Positions 52,157 through 60,599 of a stretch of DNA of 64,000 nt are shown here, one piece after another. Within the stretch, counting starts at the first letter, position 1. The number at the start of each line of letters is the position of its first letter. The notes below the pieces were generated by a model. That model did not search any database. It was not told the DNA's origin and saw only the letters and a program-made list of their open reading frames with translations. The position numbers and the translations under genes were made by a program. Source of the stretch: Maridesulfovibrio ferrireducens (GTDB lineage: Bacteria; Desulfobacterota; Desulfovibrionia; Desulfovibrionales; Desulfovibrionaceae); NCBI RefSeq assembly GCF_016342405.1, contig NZ_JAEINN010000005.1:1-64000 (forward strand). Reading direction: 5' to 3'.

Positions 52157-52485
52157 AGTCCTGCCTCCTTGAGTTCTTCTTCAGCAGCTACAGAGCTTAA
52201 TCTTTCATCGACGAGATGTATGGGAAGAGTTGTGCGCCTTCCCAATGAGGTTGCAAAATTGCGAACCTGCCGGGTGGTCAAAGTATCTTCTCCGTCAAGA
52301 GAAAGAGGAAGGCCGACGACGATTTCATCGACCTTCTCTGTTTCGAATATTTCAAGAAGTTCGGAAAACAGAGCGTCACGGGTGGTTTTGACAATCACTT
52401 TGAAGGGATATGCGAGAATCCCTTCAGCATCAGTCATTGCAATCCCTATCCGCTTTGTTCCGAAATCTATGCCTATAGTTTTCAT
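52078..52485 (-). CDS. ruvX: RuvX/YqgF-type RNase H-fold nuclease
   Basis: 135 aa. The N-terminus MKTIGIDFGTKRIGIAMTDA has the first catalytic Asp, the middle has VVGLPLSLDG, and the third motif is LVDERLSS. The family processes 16S pre-rRNA ends and was predicted to be a Holliday junction resolvase. The start overlaps the end of the FAD/Fe-S dehydrogenase gene by 4 bases and the end overlaps mltG by 79 bases. RuvX and MltG next to each other are common in Desulfovibrio-like genomes. Confidence 0.9.
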   Translation of the reverse strand: MKTIGIDFGTKRIGIAMTDAEGILAYPFKVIVKTTRDALFSELLEIFETEKVDEIVVGLPLSLDGEDTLTTRQVRNFATSLGRRTTLPIHLVDERLSSVAAEEELKEAGLWNRKRKKNLDSQAAKIILETWQARA

Positions 52486-55400
52486 GGTTTTAAAAAGACG
52501 ATTCCGTCTTGACGCTGAGCTTTTTCAAGCATCTTTTTAAATTCTTTGCGCCACTTTGGGCCACCCATGAGTTCTGCAATATATTCAGCTGTGTGCAGTA
52601 CTCTGTTGTGTTTCTTAAGTGTCGTCATATTGCGTTTGATTCCAACTTTACAAGAAGGACAACCTACTAGAACAGGAGTCTTTTTATCCTGAGCGTGAAG
52701 GTCGCGTTCTAACTGAGCAGCCTTGCGGTCGCGCAGTTTATTGTAAATTGCAGGGCTTGATATCGCGCCGAGTCCTGATTCGCCGCAGCAGCCGGGAGAA
52801 AGTGTTATCTTGCTGCCGAGGATGCTTTCAAGAGCCTGTTTGTAAATGACAGGAGCTTTTGATTTGGGAATGTCAGTCCATTCAGTATGACATGAAGCAT
52901 GGTAAATAACTTCTTCATTAGCAGATAAACCCTGGAAATCAAGATTTCCAGGATTGGTCAGGAGGTATTGTACAGCATCGCAGCGTTTGAGTTTTTTGCC
53001 GACTTCCTGAGTGAAGTCATATGACTCGATGGCTTCGCGACAGGTTCCACATGCTGTGATTATCGTGGAAATGTCCATTCCAGCAATGTGAGCCTTTGCT
53101 ATTTTATACTGTATGTCGCTGATGTTGCGGTGACGGTTGGTATTGAAAGCTTCAACACATCCACTGGAGAGCAGCGGATATCCGCAACATAAATGCTTAG
53201 CCGGCATAACAACGTTCACGCCGGATTTGAGCAGCAGGTAAAGAGTTGCCATTCCGATATTTCTTGAGAACAGACTTGCGCCGCATCCGGGGAAGTAAAA
53301 AACGCTGTCCGGTGCGGAAGTGCTGTTCATAAACATGGAACCGGTCTCAAGCGACAGGTCTTCGCTGAGATTTTTGAAGTCCATCGCAGGCGTTTGGCTG
53401 TGTAGTACGGGAGATTCCATGCGCCTACGCCAGTGTCCCGGAATAAGTCCCAGAGCTTTACTTTGAAGCGAAGCCGAGAGGGATAGAAACTTAGCGACCT
53501 TTGGCAATCTGCTTTGTGGATCTTTCGCAATAAAACCGAGGGCGGCATTCTTAACAGGATGTCCTCCGGTCCCTTTATATTCAAGGAAACTTCTGATTTG
53601 CAGAGCAGCTCCGGCTGAATCAATTTTGACAGGGCAGACAGAGGTACAGCGTCCACAGGCTGTGCAGTGCTCCATAAGTTTCCTGAGTCTTGTCATAAGA
53701 TCAGGAGATGGCTCTCCGCGCTGAACCTGAGAATAGTAAATTGCCTCAATCAGTGCGCCAAGAGAGATGTTTTTATTTCTCGGATGGTACATAAGCCCCT
53801 GTTCAGGATAATACATGGGGCAGACTTGTTTGCATTTTCCGCAGCGAGTGCAGGTTTGAATGTTGCGCAGAAGTTCAATCAGGTGTTCCTTATCTTTGAT
53901 CGCCGTTTTATCCAGATCATTGATAAGCCTGTTGAACGAGAATGTGTAGGACTCAGAAGGAAGTTCCCGACGGGTCAGTTTGCCCGGATTGAGAATGTTC
54001 AGCGGGTCCACAATCTCTTTATACTTTCTGATTGCAGTGATTTTTTCTTCAGAAAGGTAGTCAATCTTAGTGATACCGATTCCGTGTTCACCGGAAACTT
54101 CACCTTTTAATTCAAGAACCTTTTTGAAAACGTCATCGACAGCTTCGTGTGCGCTGTGCAGCATGTCAGGGTCATTTGAATTAACCGGAATGTTTACATG
54201 ACAGTTTCCGTCTCCGGCATGCATGTGGTTCGCAATGACGATGCGCTGTGCTTTGAGTTTCTGGAAAATCTTATCGATTTTCGAGTCAAGCTTAGGGAAT
54301 TCTTCACGCAGCTCCTGGAAAATGTAGTGAACCTGACTTTCCAGTTCCTGATCACTCATTTCTGTGCCGTCAATGCTCCCTTTCAGGATGTTGGTGGTTC
54401 TTTCCAGAGCCTGTTCTACTTTAGGTTCTTCAATCGGGAATCCTGAAAGTTCTTTTACGGCCAGCAGGGAACGGCGATAAATTTTAGCCAGATAGATGAG
54501 GTTGAGGTCTTCCAGAAAGTCTGAAAAATCCGGGATAACTTCAAGCGGAATAACAATATCTTCGTTAACTTTAAAGCCGGAAGTGCGCTTTGCAATGGCG
54601 GACAGTTTGTGTCTGTCTTCCCAGAAAAGCTCAGCTTCTTTATCATCGCGGGCTGCGAAAATATCTACGGAATCGTAGGGCTGTACAATAGAAAGAATGT
54701 TATCCACGGCAGTTTGCAAAGCTTCATCATCGTCAGAATCAAGCTGAATTATGAGGACAGAAATCGGGTCGCCTTCATAGTTTACAGATTTCTTTTCGTA
54801 CTTGATAGCCTGTACATATTTAGGTCCGAATTCTTCAAGGGCAGAAATCTTTACAAGATCACCTTCCTCACGGATTGTATCACGCAATGCAACAATATCC
54901 TTGATAACAAGCATAGCGTTACGCATGGAGCGTCCGAAGAATTCAAGACATAGTGTACGGGAGCTTGAAGGTTGCGGATAAAGAGTGAAGCAGGCTTCAG
55001 TTATGATTCCGTCCACGCCTTCTTTCTGTACACCTGGTAGTCCGCCGAGGAATTTGTTGGAAACGTCTTTTCCCAGTCCCGGGCTGCGGATTTCATCAGC
55101 AGACAGAGTCAGAGTGTCGAGAAGTTTTCCTTTGGCGTCAAATACTTCAAACGTAGCTGACTCATCACTGAAAATCTTGTGGCGGGGGTGATCCTTACGG
55201 AAGACTTCAATCAGGTCTCCCTTAGGCATAACCATTTTGTAGCTTTGAATATTGTCTATAGTACAACCGTATTCAAAGGCAAAAGGTCCACCTGAGTTTT
55301 CAGAAATGTTACCGCCGATTGAGGATGCAGATTTGGAAGCGGGGTCAACGGTAAAGAGAGTGTTTTTCTCCGCCGCAGCCTTGATTGCGTCAAGGGTGAT

Positions 55401-56033
55401 TACACCGGCCTGAGCGCAGATAGTCATTGATTTTGTATCAACGCTTAAAATCTTTTTGAATTTTGAAAGCGAAAGAATGACAGTCCGTTCCAGTGCGGGA
55501 ATGGCTCCGCCTGTTAGTCCGGTTCCGCCGCCGCGAGGAATAATGCCGAATTGCATATGATTTGCCAGACGGACAATTGCACGAACCTGCGCGGTGTTTT
55601 CCGGGAAAAGCACAGCGATAGGGAGTTCAATTCTTAAGTCTGTCGCATCTGTTGCGGACTGTACCAATTTATCCGGTTCAATGCTGATGCCGGAATCTGG
55701 CAGAATTTCTTTAAGCTTTTCGATAAGCCTTTGTCTGAATTCAATGTCAGCATCATGTTTAAGCCAGAAATTTTCGACCGCGTGGGTGAGTCTCTGCGGG
55801 TATTCACCGGAGAGAGTCGGGCGGGCGAGGGTCAGGTTTCTGGAAACACTCTTGCGAACCAGTTCAGGATTTATGAACGGGTTGTAGCGTACTAGAAAAA
55901 GTTCCGCAGCAATGCTTTCAGCGAGTGTGCGGACATTTTCAGGCCAGCCTTTAAAGTCGTAAGGATTTAAGCCGAGCACTCTCGAAAGGAGGGCTTCGGA
56001 TGCAATAGAAATATGTGGACCTAATTGAGGCAT
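52482..56033 (-). CDS. FAD-linked / 4Fe-4S / CCG-domain dehydrogenase (D-lactate or glycolate type)
   Basis: 1183 aa three-part fusion. A GlcD-like FAD domain has PRGGGTGLTGGAIPA (about 167-180) and GEVSGEHGIG. A two-cluster ferredoxin domain has CTRCGKCKQVCP (about 726-737) and CTACGRCTSVCP (about 788-799). Two cysteine-rich CCG modules follow, with HLCCGYP (about 944) and SPGCCGESG (about 1078). It thus combines the GlcD, GlcF and LutA/GlpC-like functions in one chain. The likely substrate is a 2-hydroxy acid such as D-lactate, oxidised with electrons passed toward quinone or another carrier; the substrate is not proven. First gene of the ruvX-mltG operon. Confidence 0.9.
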   Translation of the reverse strand: MPQLGPHISIASEALLSRVLGLNPYDFKGWPENVRTLAESIAAELFLVRYNPFINPELVRKSVSRNLTLARPTLSGEYPQRLTHAVENFWLKHDADIEFRQRLIEKLKEILPDSGISIEPDKLVQSATDATDLRIELPIAVLFPENTAQVRAIVRLANHMQFGIIPRGGGTGLTGGAIPALERTVILSLSKFKKILSVDTKSMTICAQAGVITLDAIKAAAEKNTLFTVDPASKSASSIGGNISENSGGPFAFEYGCTIDNIQSYKMVMPKGDLIEVFRKDHPRHKIFSDESATFEVFDAKGKLLDTLTLSADEIRSPGLGKDVSNKFLGGLPGVQKEGVDGIITEACFTLYPQPSSSRTLCLEFFGRSMRNAMLVIKDIVALRDTIREEGDLVKISALEEFGPKYVQAIKYEKKSVNYEGDPISVLIIQLDSDDDEALQTAVDNILSIVQPYDSVDIFAARDDKEAELFWEDRHKLSAIAKRTSGFKVNEDIVIPLEVIPDFSDFLEDLNLIYLAKIYRRSLLAVKELSGFPIEEPKVEQALERTTNILKGSIDGTEMSDQELESQVHYIFQELREEFPKLDSKIDKIFQKLKAQRIVIANHMHAGDGNCHVNIPVNSNDPDMLHSAHEAVDDVFKKVLELKGEVSGEHGIGITKIDYLSEEKITAIRKYKEIVDPLNILNPGKLTRRELPSESYTFSFNRLINDLDKTAIKDKEHLIELLRNIQTCTRCGKCKQVCPMYYPEQGLMYHPRNKNISLGALIEAIYYSQVQRGEPSPDLMTRLRKLMEHCTACGRCTSVCPVKIDSAGAALQIRSFLEYKGTGGHPVKNAALGFIAKDPQSRLPKVAKFLSLSASLQSKALGLIPGHWRRRMESPVLHSQTPAMDFKNLSEDLSLETGSMFMNSTSAPDSVFYFPGCGASLFSRNIGMATLYLLLKSGVNVVMPAKHLCCGYPLLSSGCVEAFNTNRHRNISDIQYKIAKAHIAGMDISTIITACGTCREAIESYDFTQEVGKKLKRCDAVQYLLTNPGNLDFQGLSANEEVIYHASCHTEWTDIPKSKAPVIYKQALESILGSKITLSPGCCGESGLGAISSPAIYNKLRDRKAAQLERDLHAQDKKTPVLVGCPSCKVGIKRNMTTLKKHNRVLHTAEYIAELMGGPKWRKEFKKMLEKAQRQDGIVFLKP

Positions 56034-56064
56034 AATATCTTACCGTGAAGTTTTTGTAGTCTAA

Positions 56065-56078
56065 GGGCAGAACTGCCC
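56065..56078. promoter_or_regulatory. short palindrome upstream of the FAD/Fe-S dehydrogenase gene
   Basis: GGGCAG-AA-CTGCCC lies 32 bases upstream of the dehydrogenase start with no T-run, so it is better read as an operator than a terminator. Function unknown. Confidence 0.35.
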
Positions 56079-56221
56079 GAGGTGAAGAAAAAAAGGAAAT
56101 ATAGGGATCGTCTTGATGAAATGCAAGTCTCTATTTCAAACCTAAGTTATTTTTTTCAACTTTTCTTCCTATATTAATAGGCAGTCTTTGACTGGTTGTA
56201 AAGTCGCAGCTGTGTAAAAGC

Positions 56222-56251
56222 TTGACAGGCAGGGGTAAACTAAAAGAATAT
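56222..56251 (+). promoter_or_regulatory. sigma-70 promoter of the class V aminotransferase gene
   Basis: A perfect TTGACA at 56222-56227 is followed after 17-18 bases by AGAATAT, a fair -10. The predicted start lies about 65 bases before the gene at 56323. Confidence 0.6.
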
Positions 56252-56322
56252 TCCGTTCCTTTATTTCGTTTTCAGAAGGTCGATGTATCTTTTAAATATA
56301 TAGCTAGAATGAGGATGCAGAT

Positions 56323-57462
56323 ATGATTGGAGATGATTTCGCAGAATTAAAACTGTTTATTACCGGACCTATTTTGCTGCGCGACGAAGTTCGTAAAGCT
56401 GCTTTATTGCCTGAATATGGTCACCGTGACTCTGAAAATATTAAGCGTTTCGGTTCCATAATGAGCAATCTTATGACGATTGCGGGTAACCCTGAAGGGT
56501 ATACTCCAATCATATTTAATGGTTCAGGGACCAATGTTCTTGAAGCTTCGGTCCGTTCGCTTGTTTCCGATACTGATAAAGTTCTTAACGTTTCGGTAGG
56601 CGCATTCGGTGATCTTTTCGGTAAGTTGTCTGAGGCTAACGGGAAGAATCTTATTTCGTTAAAGTTTCCATACGGCCAAGCCATTGATCTTAAAATACTT
56701 GAAGAAGCATTGGTCGAACACAAGCCGGATGTGGTTACCTTCACACATAATGAAACCTCTACAGGGGTCATTAATGATGTTGTTTCCGTTTGTAAGTTGA
56801 TTCGTGCTCACGGGGCATTGCCTGTTGTTGACGGTGTAAGTATTTTCGGTGGCGCTCCTTCTACCATCGCTGAAGCCCGTCCTTTAATGTATTGTACCTC
56901 CACTCAGAAGTCGCTCGGGCTTCCGGCGGGATTCGGTATCGGCTTTGTCGGGGATGAGGCTTTGAAAAAGGCTGAAGGTGTTAAAAATAGAGGATATACA
57001 ACGGATATTCTGGCTCAAATTACAAAGGCCAGATTGTGCCAGACGTTGACTACTCCGAATGGAACTCTCGGTAATCAGATGTGCGTGCAGCTCGATTACA
57101 TTGTTAACACTGAAACAGTTGCGGTTCGTTTCAAGCGTCATGAAGAAATGCGTAAAATAGCTCACGACTGGGTTGCTGAAATGGACGGTTATGAGCTTTT
57201 CGCTCAGGACGGTTATCGCTCGCTAAGCCTTACCACCGTTAAAACTCCTGCTTACATGACAATTGATCGTTTGAAAGAAGTTAAAGAGCATATGCGTGGA
57301 CATGGTTATCTTTTTGATCCCGGTTACGGTAAAATCAATAAAGAATTACAGGATCAGGGTTCGTCTCCGATATTCCGGATCGGTCATATGGCCGATATTA
57401 TGCCGGATATGCTTAAAGATTATCTGGAAGCTTTGAGAGGAGTGCTTAGTAGTTTTAAATAA
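56323..57462 (+). CDS. class V aminotransferase (alanine/serine-glyoxylate type)
   Basis: 379 aa PLP enzyme. FITGPILLRDEVRKA, the FNGSGTNVLEASVRS loop, THNETSTGVIN, VVDGVSIFGG and the Schiff-base lysine in TSTQKSLGLPAG are those of the alanine-glyoxylate and serine-pyruvate aminotransferase family. This family also contains the small subunit of a soluble hydrogenase and phosphoserine-type enzymes, so the substrate is not certain. The ribosome site is weak (GAGGATGCAGAT). Single gene with promoter and terminator. Confidence 0.88.
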   Translation: MIGDDFAELKLFITGPILLRDEVRKAALLPEYGHRDSENIKRFGSIMSNLMTIAGNPEGYTPIIFNGSGTNVLEASVRSLVSDTDKVLNVSVGAFGDLFGKLSEANGKNLISLKFPYGQAIDLKILEEALVEHKPDVVTFTHNETSTGVINDVVSVCKLIRAHGALPVVDGVSIFGGAPSTIAEARPLMYCTSTQKSLGLPAGFGIGFVGDEALKKAEGVKNRGYTTDILAQITKARLCQTLTTPNGTLGNQMCVQLDYIVNTETVAVRFKRHEEMRKIAHDWVAEMDGYELFAQDGYRSLSLTTVKTPAYMTIDRLKEVKEHMRGHGYLFDPGYGKINKELQDQGSSPIFRIGHMADIMPDMLKDYLEALRGVLSSFK

Positions 57463-57482
57463 TTAATATTTATTTTTTCTAA

Positions 57483-57525
57483 TAAAAAGACCTGAATTTG
57501 TTAAACGACGAATTCAGGTCTTTTT
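57483..57525 (+). terminator. rho-independent terminator
   Basis: AAAAAGACCTGAATT pairs with AATTCAGGTCTTTTT around a 12-base loop, 20 bases after the aminotransferase stop. Confidence 0.92.
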
Positions 57526-57769
57526 ATGTTCAAGGGACTTTATAAATTTATAATCGAGTGCTTGTTCATAATGGAACTAGAGTTAGGCTTAAAGTTTATT
57601 TAATCACTGTCCTACTAAGTTTTAACAGGTTATATCTATACAAAAGTAATAATAAAATAGCTTATGTGAAAAAACTCTCATAAGGTAAAAAAGCTTAGTA
57701 TGCCTTGCAAACCCCGTATCTATGGTGTTTGTGGGAGATGTAGCGGTGGAAAAAAATGGTTGTAGCGTA

Positions 57770-57798
57770 TTGACACGAGATTGGATGGGTAATAACGT
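57770..57798 (+). promoter_or_regulatory. sigma-70 promoter of the TetR operon
   Basis: TTGACA at 57770-57775 is spaced 17 bases from TAACGT at 57793-57798. Transcription would start near 57805, right at the palindromic operator. Confidence 0.6.
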
Positions 57799-57806
57799 TT
57801 TTTTCC

Positions 57807-57822
57807 GACTGAGTGCTCAGTC
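57807..57822. promoter_or_regulatory. TetR-type operator
   Basis: GACTGAG and CTCAGTC are perfect 7-base arms with a 2-base centre, located at the predicted start site and 23 bases before the TetR start codon. This is the usual arrangement for autorepression. Confidence 0.7.
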
Positions 57823-57844
57823 AGTTTTTCTATCCGGAGGGATG

Positions 57845-58438
57845 ATGACCAAAATGTCTAAAAAGAAGGCCGCGATTTTGGAAGCGGCTACTGTGCTTTT
57901 CGCTAACAAGGGTTTTGCTGATACTTCTATGAATGAACTTGCCAGCATGACCGGAGTAGCGGAAGGGACAATCTTTTATCATTTTACGAACAAGGAACAG
58001 CTTCTTCTTACTATTTTGTCTGCTACCAGAGACAGCATTCTGGAAGAATTCAATGCGCATATGGAAGAGCGCGAATTCAAAACCGGAATGGAAATGATGG
58101 AAGAGGTCGTTGTTTTTTATCTTCTTCTTGCAGGACGTATGGAATACCAGTTTCTTCTTTTGCATCGGCTTTTTATATATCAGCTGGCAGAAAGCAGAAC
58201 TGAATTCAGAGAGAACTTGGAGGCTATCTATAATTGTCTTGTTACACTTTTTGAACAGGCAATTTTTATGGGTCAGGAAGATGGTTCCATTGGTGATGTG
58301 AATCCGAGAAAAAGTGCACTTATTGTTTTTACGATGGTCGATGGGTTGGTGAGATTTAAAAATTTTAATCTCTACGACGCGGGAGCTCTGTTTAATGAGC
58401 TTATTGAGTCTGTTCGTAGGATGTTGAAACCAAACTAG
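57845..58438 (+). CDS. TetR/AcrR-family transcriptional regulator
   Basis: 197 aa. The N-terminal helix-turn-helix reads AAILEAATVLFANKGFADTS then MTGVAEGTIFYHFTNKEQLL, the TetR signature. The C-terminal ligand domain is helical with no recognised ligand motif. The frame is open from 57722, but the promoter and operator lie inside that stretch. ATG codons at 57842, 57845 and 57854 crowd after CCGGAGGG; 57845 or 57854 is most likely. It precedes the SulP gene by 13 bases, so it probably represses its own operon. Confidence 0.88.
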   Translation: MTKMSKKKAAILEAATVLFANKGFADTSMNELASMTGVAEGTIFYHFTNKEQLLLTILSATRDSILEEFNAHMEEREFKTGMEMMEEVVVFYLLLAGRMEYQFLLLHRLFIYQLAESRTEFRENLEAIYNCLVTLFEQAIFMGQEDGSIGDVNPRKSALIVFTMVDGLVRFKNFNLYDAGALFNELIESVRRMLKPN

Positions 58439-58451
58439 AGGTGTTTATCTG

Positions 58452-60587
58452 ATGCTTACTCGAATTTTTCCTTTTCTGGGCTGGTTCAAAAAGTACAACA
58501 GTGCAGCTTTAAGGGCCGATGTTCTTTCCGGTCTGACTGTTGCTTTGGTACTTATTCCTCAGTCTATGGCGTATGCACAGCTTGCAGGAATGCCGGCGTA
58601 TTATGGTTTGTACGCTTCCTTGCTGCCTCCTATGGTAGCGGCTCTTTTCGGTTCCAGTCGTCAGTTGGCAACTGGTCCTGTTGCTGTTGTTTCTCTTATG
58701 ACTGCGGCTTCGCTGGAACCTTTGGCTACTGCCGGTAGTCCGGGGTTTATCGCCTACGCATTGCTTCTTGCTCTGCTTGTCGGTGGATTCCAGTTCCTTT
58801 TAGGAGTTCTCCGTCTTGGACTTGTTGTTAACTTCCTTTCTCATCCGGTTGTTAACGGCTTTACCAACGCTGCGGCGATCATCATCGCATCTTCACAGCT
58901 TTCAAAAATGTTCGGTGTTTATGTAGATAAAGCTGAATTGCATTTTGAAACTATCATGCGTGTTGTCACCAGTGCTATCCATTATACCCATTTGCCGACA
59001 CTCGGTATGGGGGTATTGGCTTTTGCCATTATGATGGGGCTGAAAAAGGTCAATCCTAAAATACCTAACGTGCTGTGTGCGGTTGTTATAACAACTGTGA
59101 TTTCCTGGGCAACTGGTTTTAACCATGATGCAATGGTTGATATCTCCGCAATTCAGGATAAAAAAGCACAGACCCTGATTGCTGATTTCAATGAAACAGT
59201 GACAGGTATTGATCAGTTGGCAACAAAGCGTACAGGTATTTCCGAAATCGAAGATGAGGCGAAAGCTTCTAAAAACGTTATCGGATATTATGATGCTGAA
59301 CATGATTTGAGCGTTGTTGCTTATGAAGCAAAACTTCTTAAGCATAAATCTCATATCTACCGTGAAACTCTTAGAAATATGCTTTTCAACGGAGTTGAGC
59401 AGGCTGACGGTACTATTCTTTTTTATCTTCAGGACGCAGTTCCTGCCGGCATGACAGCTGATGGGCGTACTTGGCGTATCAAGGTCGGCAACAAGCTTCT
59501 GAAAACCGAATCCCTTAAAATGATGGGTGGCGGTGCTGTTGTCGGTAATGTCCCTTCCGGTTTCCCGGAAGTCAGCATTCCTGAGCTTGATATCAAAGTT
59601 ATACTCAAGCTTCTTCCTTTTGCTATTATCATTTCCCTGCTTGGTTTTATGGAAGCTATCTCTATTGCTAAAGCAATGGCTGCAAAAACAGGGCAGAGAC
59701 TTGATCCTAATCAGGAACTTATCGGACAGGGACTTGCCAACATGCTTGGTGCCTGCACAAGCAGTTATCCGGCATCAGGCTCTTTCTCCCGTTCTGCTGT
59801 TAATCTGCAATCCGGCGCTGTAACTGGACTTTCTAGTGTATTCACTACGGTTGTTGTTGCAATTACTCTTTTATTCTTTACACCATTGTTGTATAATTTG
59901 CCTCAGGCGGTTCTTGCTGCGGTTATTATGATGGCTGTTATCGGGCTTATTAATGCTTCCGGTTTCCTGCACGCATGGAAAGCTCAGAAGTATGATGGAG
60001 CTATCTCCATCATTTCTTTTGTGGCAACTCTTGCTTTTGCTCCTCACTTGGACAAGGGTATTATTATAGGAGTGGCACTCTCATTATGTGTATTCCTGTA
60101 TAAGAGTATGCGCCCCCGTGTTGTTGCTCTTACTAAAAGTGATGATGATATTCTTCGCGATGCGAGTTTGCACGGACTCAGAGAATGCGACCATATGGCC
60201 GTTGTGCGTTTTGACGGACCTCTGTTTTTTGCTAACGCAAGTTTCCTTGAAGAGCAGATTTCCAGACGTTTGAGGGAAAAGAAGAATCTCAAACAACTCA
60301 TATTGGTTTGTAACGGAATCAATGATATTGACGCATCTGGCGAAGAAGCTCTTTCTCTTGTGGTGGAAACTGTGCGCAGTGCCGGAGTTGATATATCTCT
60401 TTCCGGATTAAACGAAGCCGTGTTGGCAGTGATTAAGCGCACTCATCTTTACGAAAAAATAGGAAAGCAAAACATCTATTCAAATACCGAAGAAGCGCTT
60501 TGTCAGACCCATGATAAAGCTCACAGAGACGGAACTGAATTAGATTGTCCTCTTTCAACTTATTGTCGCATACACAGCAACTCCTAG
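58452..60587 (+). CDS. SulP-family anion transporter with STAS domain and large insertion
   Basis: 711 aa inner-membrane protein. The SulP signature is QSMAYAQLAGMPAYYGLYAS (37-56). The later core has LLGFMEAISIAKAMA and ASGSFSRSAVN, and a C-terminal STAS domain (about 575-690) has NDIDASGEEAL. About 135 residues (about 225-360) sit between membrane segments where typical SulP proteins have a short loop; this part is soluble and charged. Substrates in the family include sulfate, bicarbonate and other anions; in a sulfate reducer sulfate is tempting but unproven. GAGGTG precedes the ATG. Confidence 0.9.
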   Translation: MLTRIFPFLGWFKKYNSAALRADVLSGLTVALVLIPQSMAYAQLAGMPAYYGLYASLLPPMVAALFGSSRQLATGPVAVVSLMTAASLEPLATAGSPGFIAYALLLALLVGGFQFLLGVLRLGLVVNFLSHPVVNGFTNAAAIIIASSQLSKMFGVYVDKAELHFETIMRVVTSAIHYTHLPTLGMGVLAFAIMMGLKKVNPKIPNVLCAVVITTVISWATGFNHDAMVDISAIQDKKAQTLIADFNETVTGIDQLATKRTGISEIEDEAKASKNVIGYYDAEHDLSVVAYEAKLLKHKSHIYRETLRNMLFNGVEQADGTILFYLQDAVPAGMTADGRTWRIKVGNKLLKTESLKMMGGGAVVGNVPSGFPEVSIPELDIKVILKLLPFAIIISLLGFMEAISIAKAMAAKTGQRLDPNQELIGQGLANMLGACTSSYPASGSFSRSAVNLQSGAVTGLSSVFTTVVVAITLLFFTPLLYNLPQAVLAAVIMMAVIGLINASGFLHAWKAQKYDGAISIISFVATLAFAPHLDKGIIIGVALSLCVFLYKSMRPRVVALTKSDDDILRDASLHGLRECDHMAVVRFDGPLFFANASFLEEQISRRLREKKNLKQLILVCNGINDIDASGEEALSLVVETVRSAGVDISLSGLNEAVLAVIKRTHLYEKIGKQNIYSNTEEALCQTHDKAHRDGTELDCPLSTYCRIHSNS

Positions 60588-60599
60588 TGGAGGTTAATG

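Noticed and set aside
57722-57844. N-terminal extension of the TetR protein
   Set aside because: It would include the promoter and palindromic operator, and the TetR helix-turn-helix starts just after the later ATG codons.
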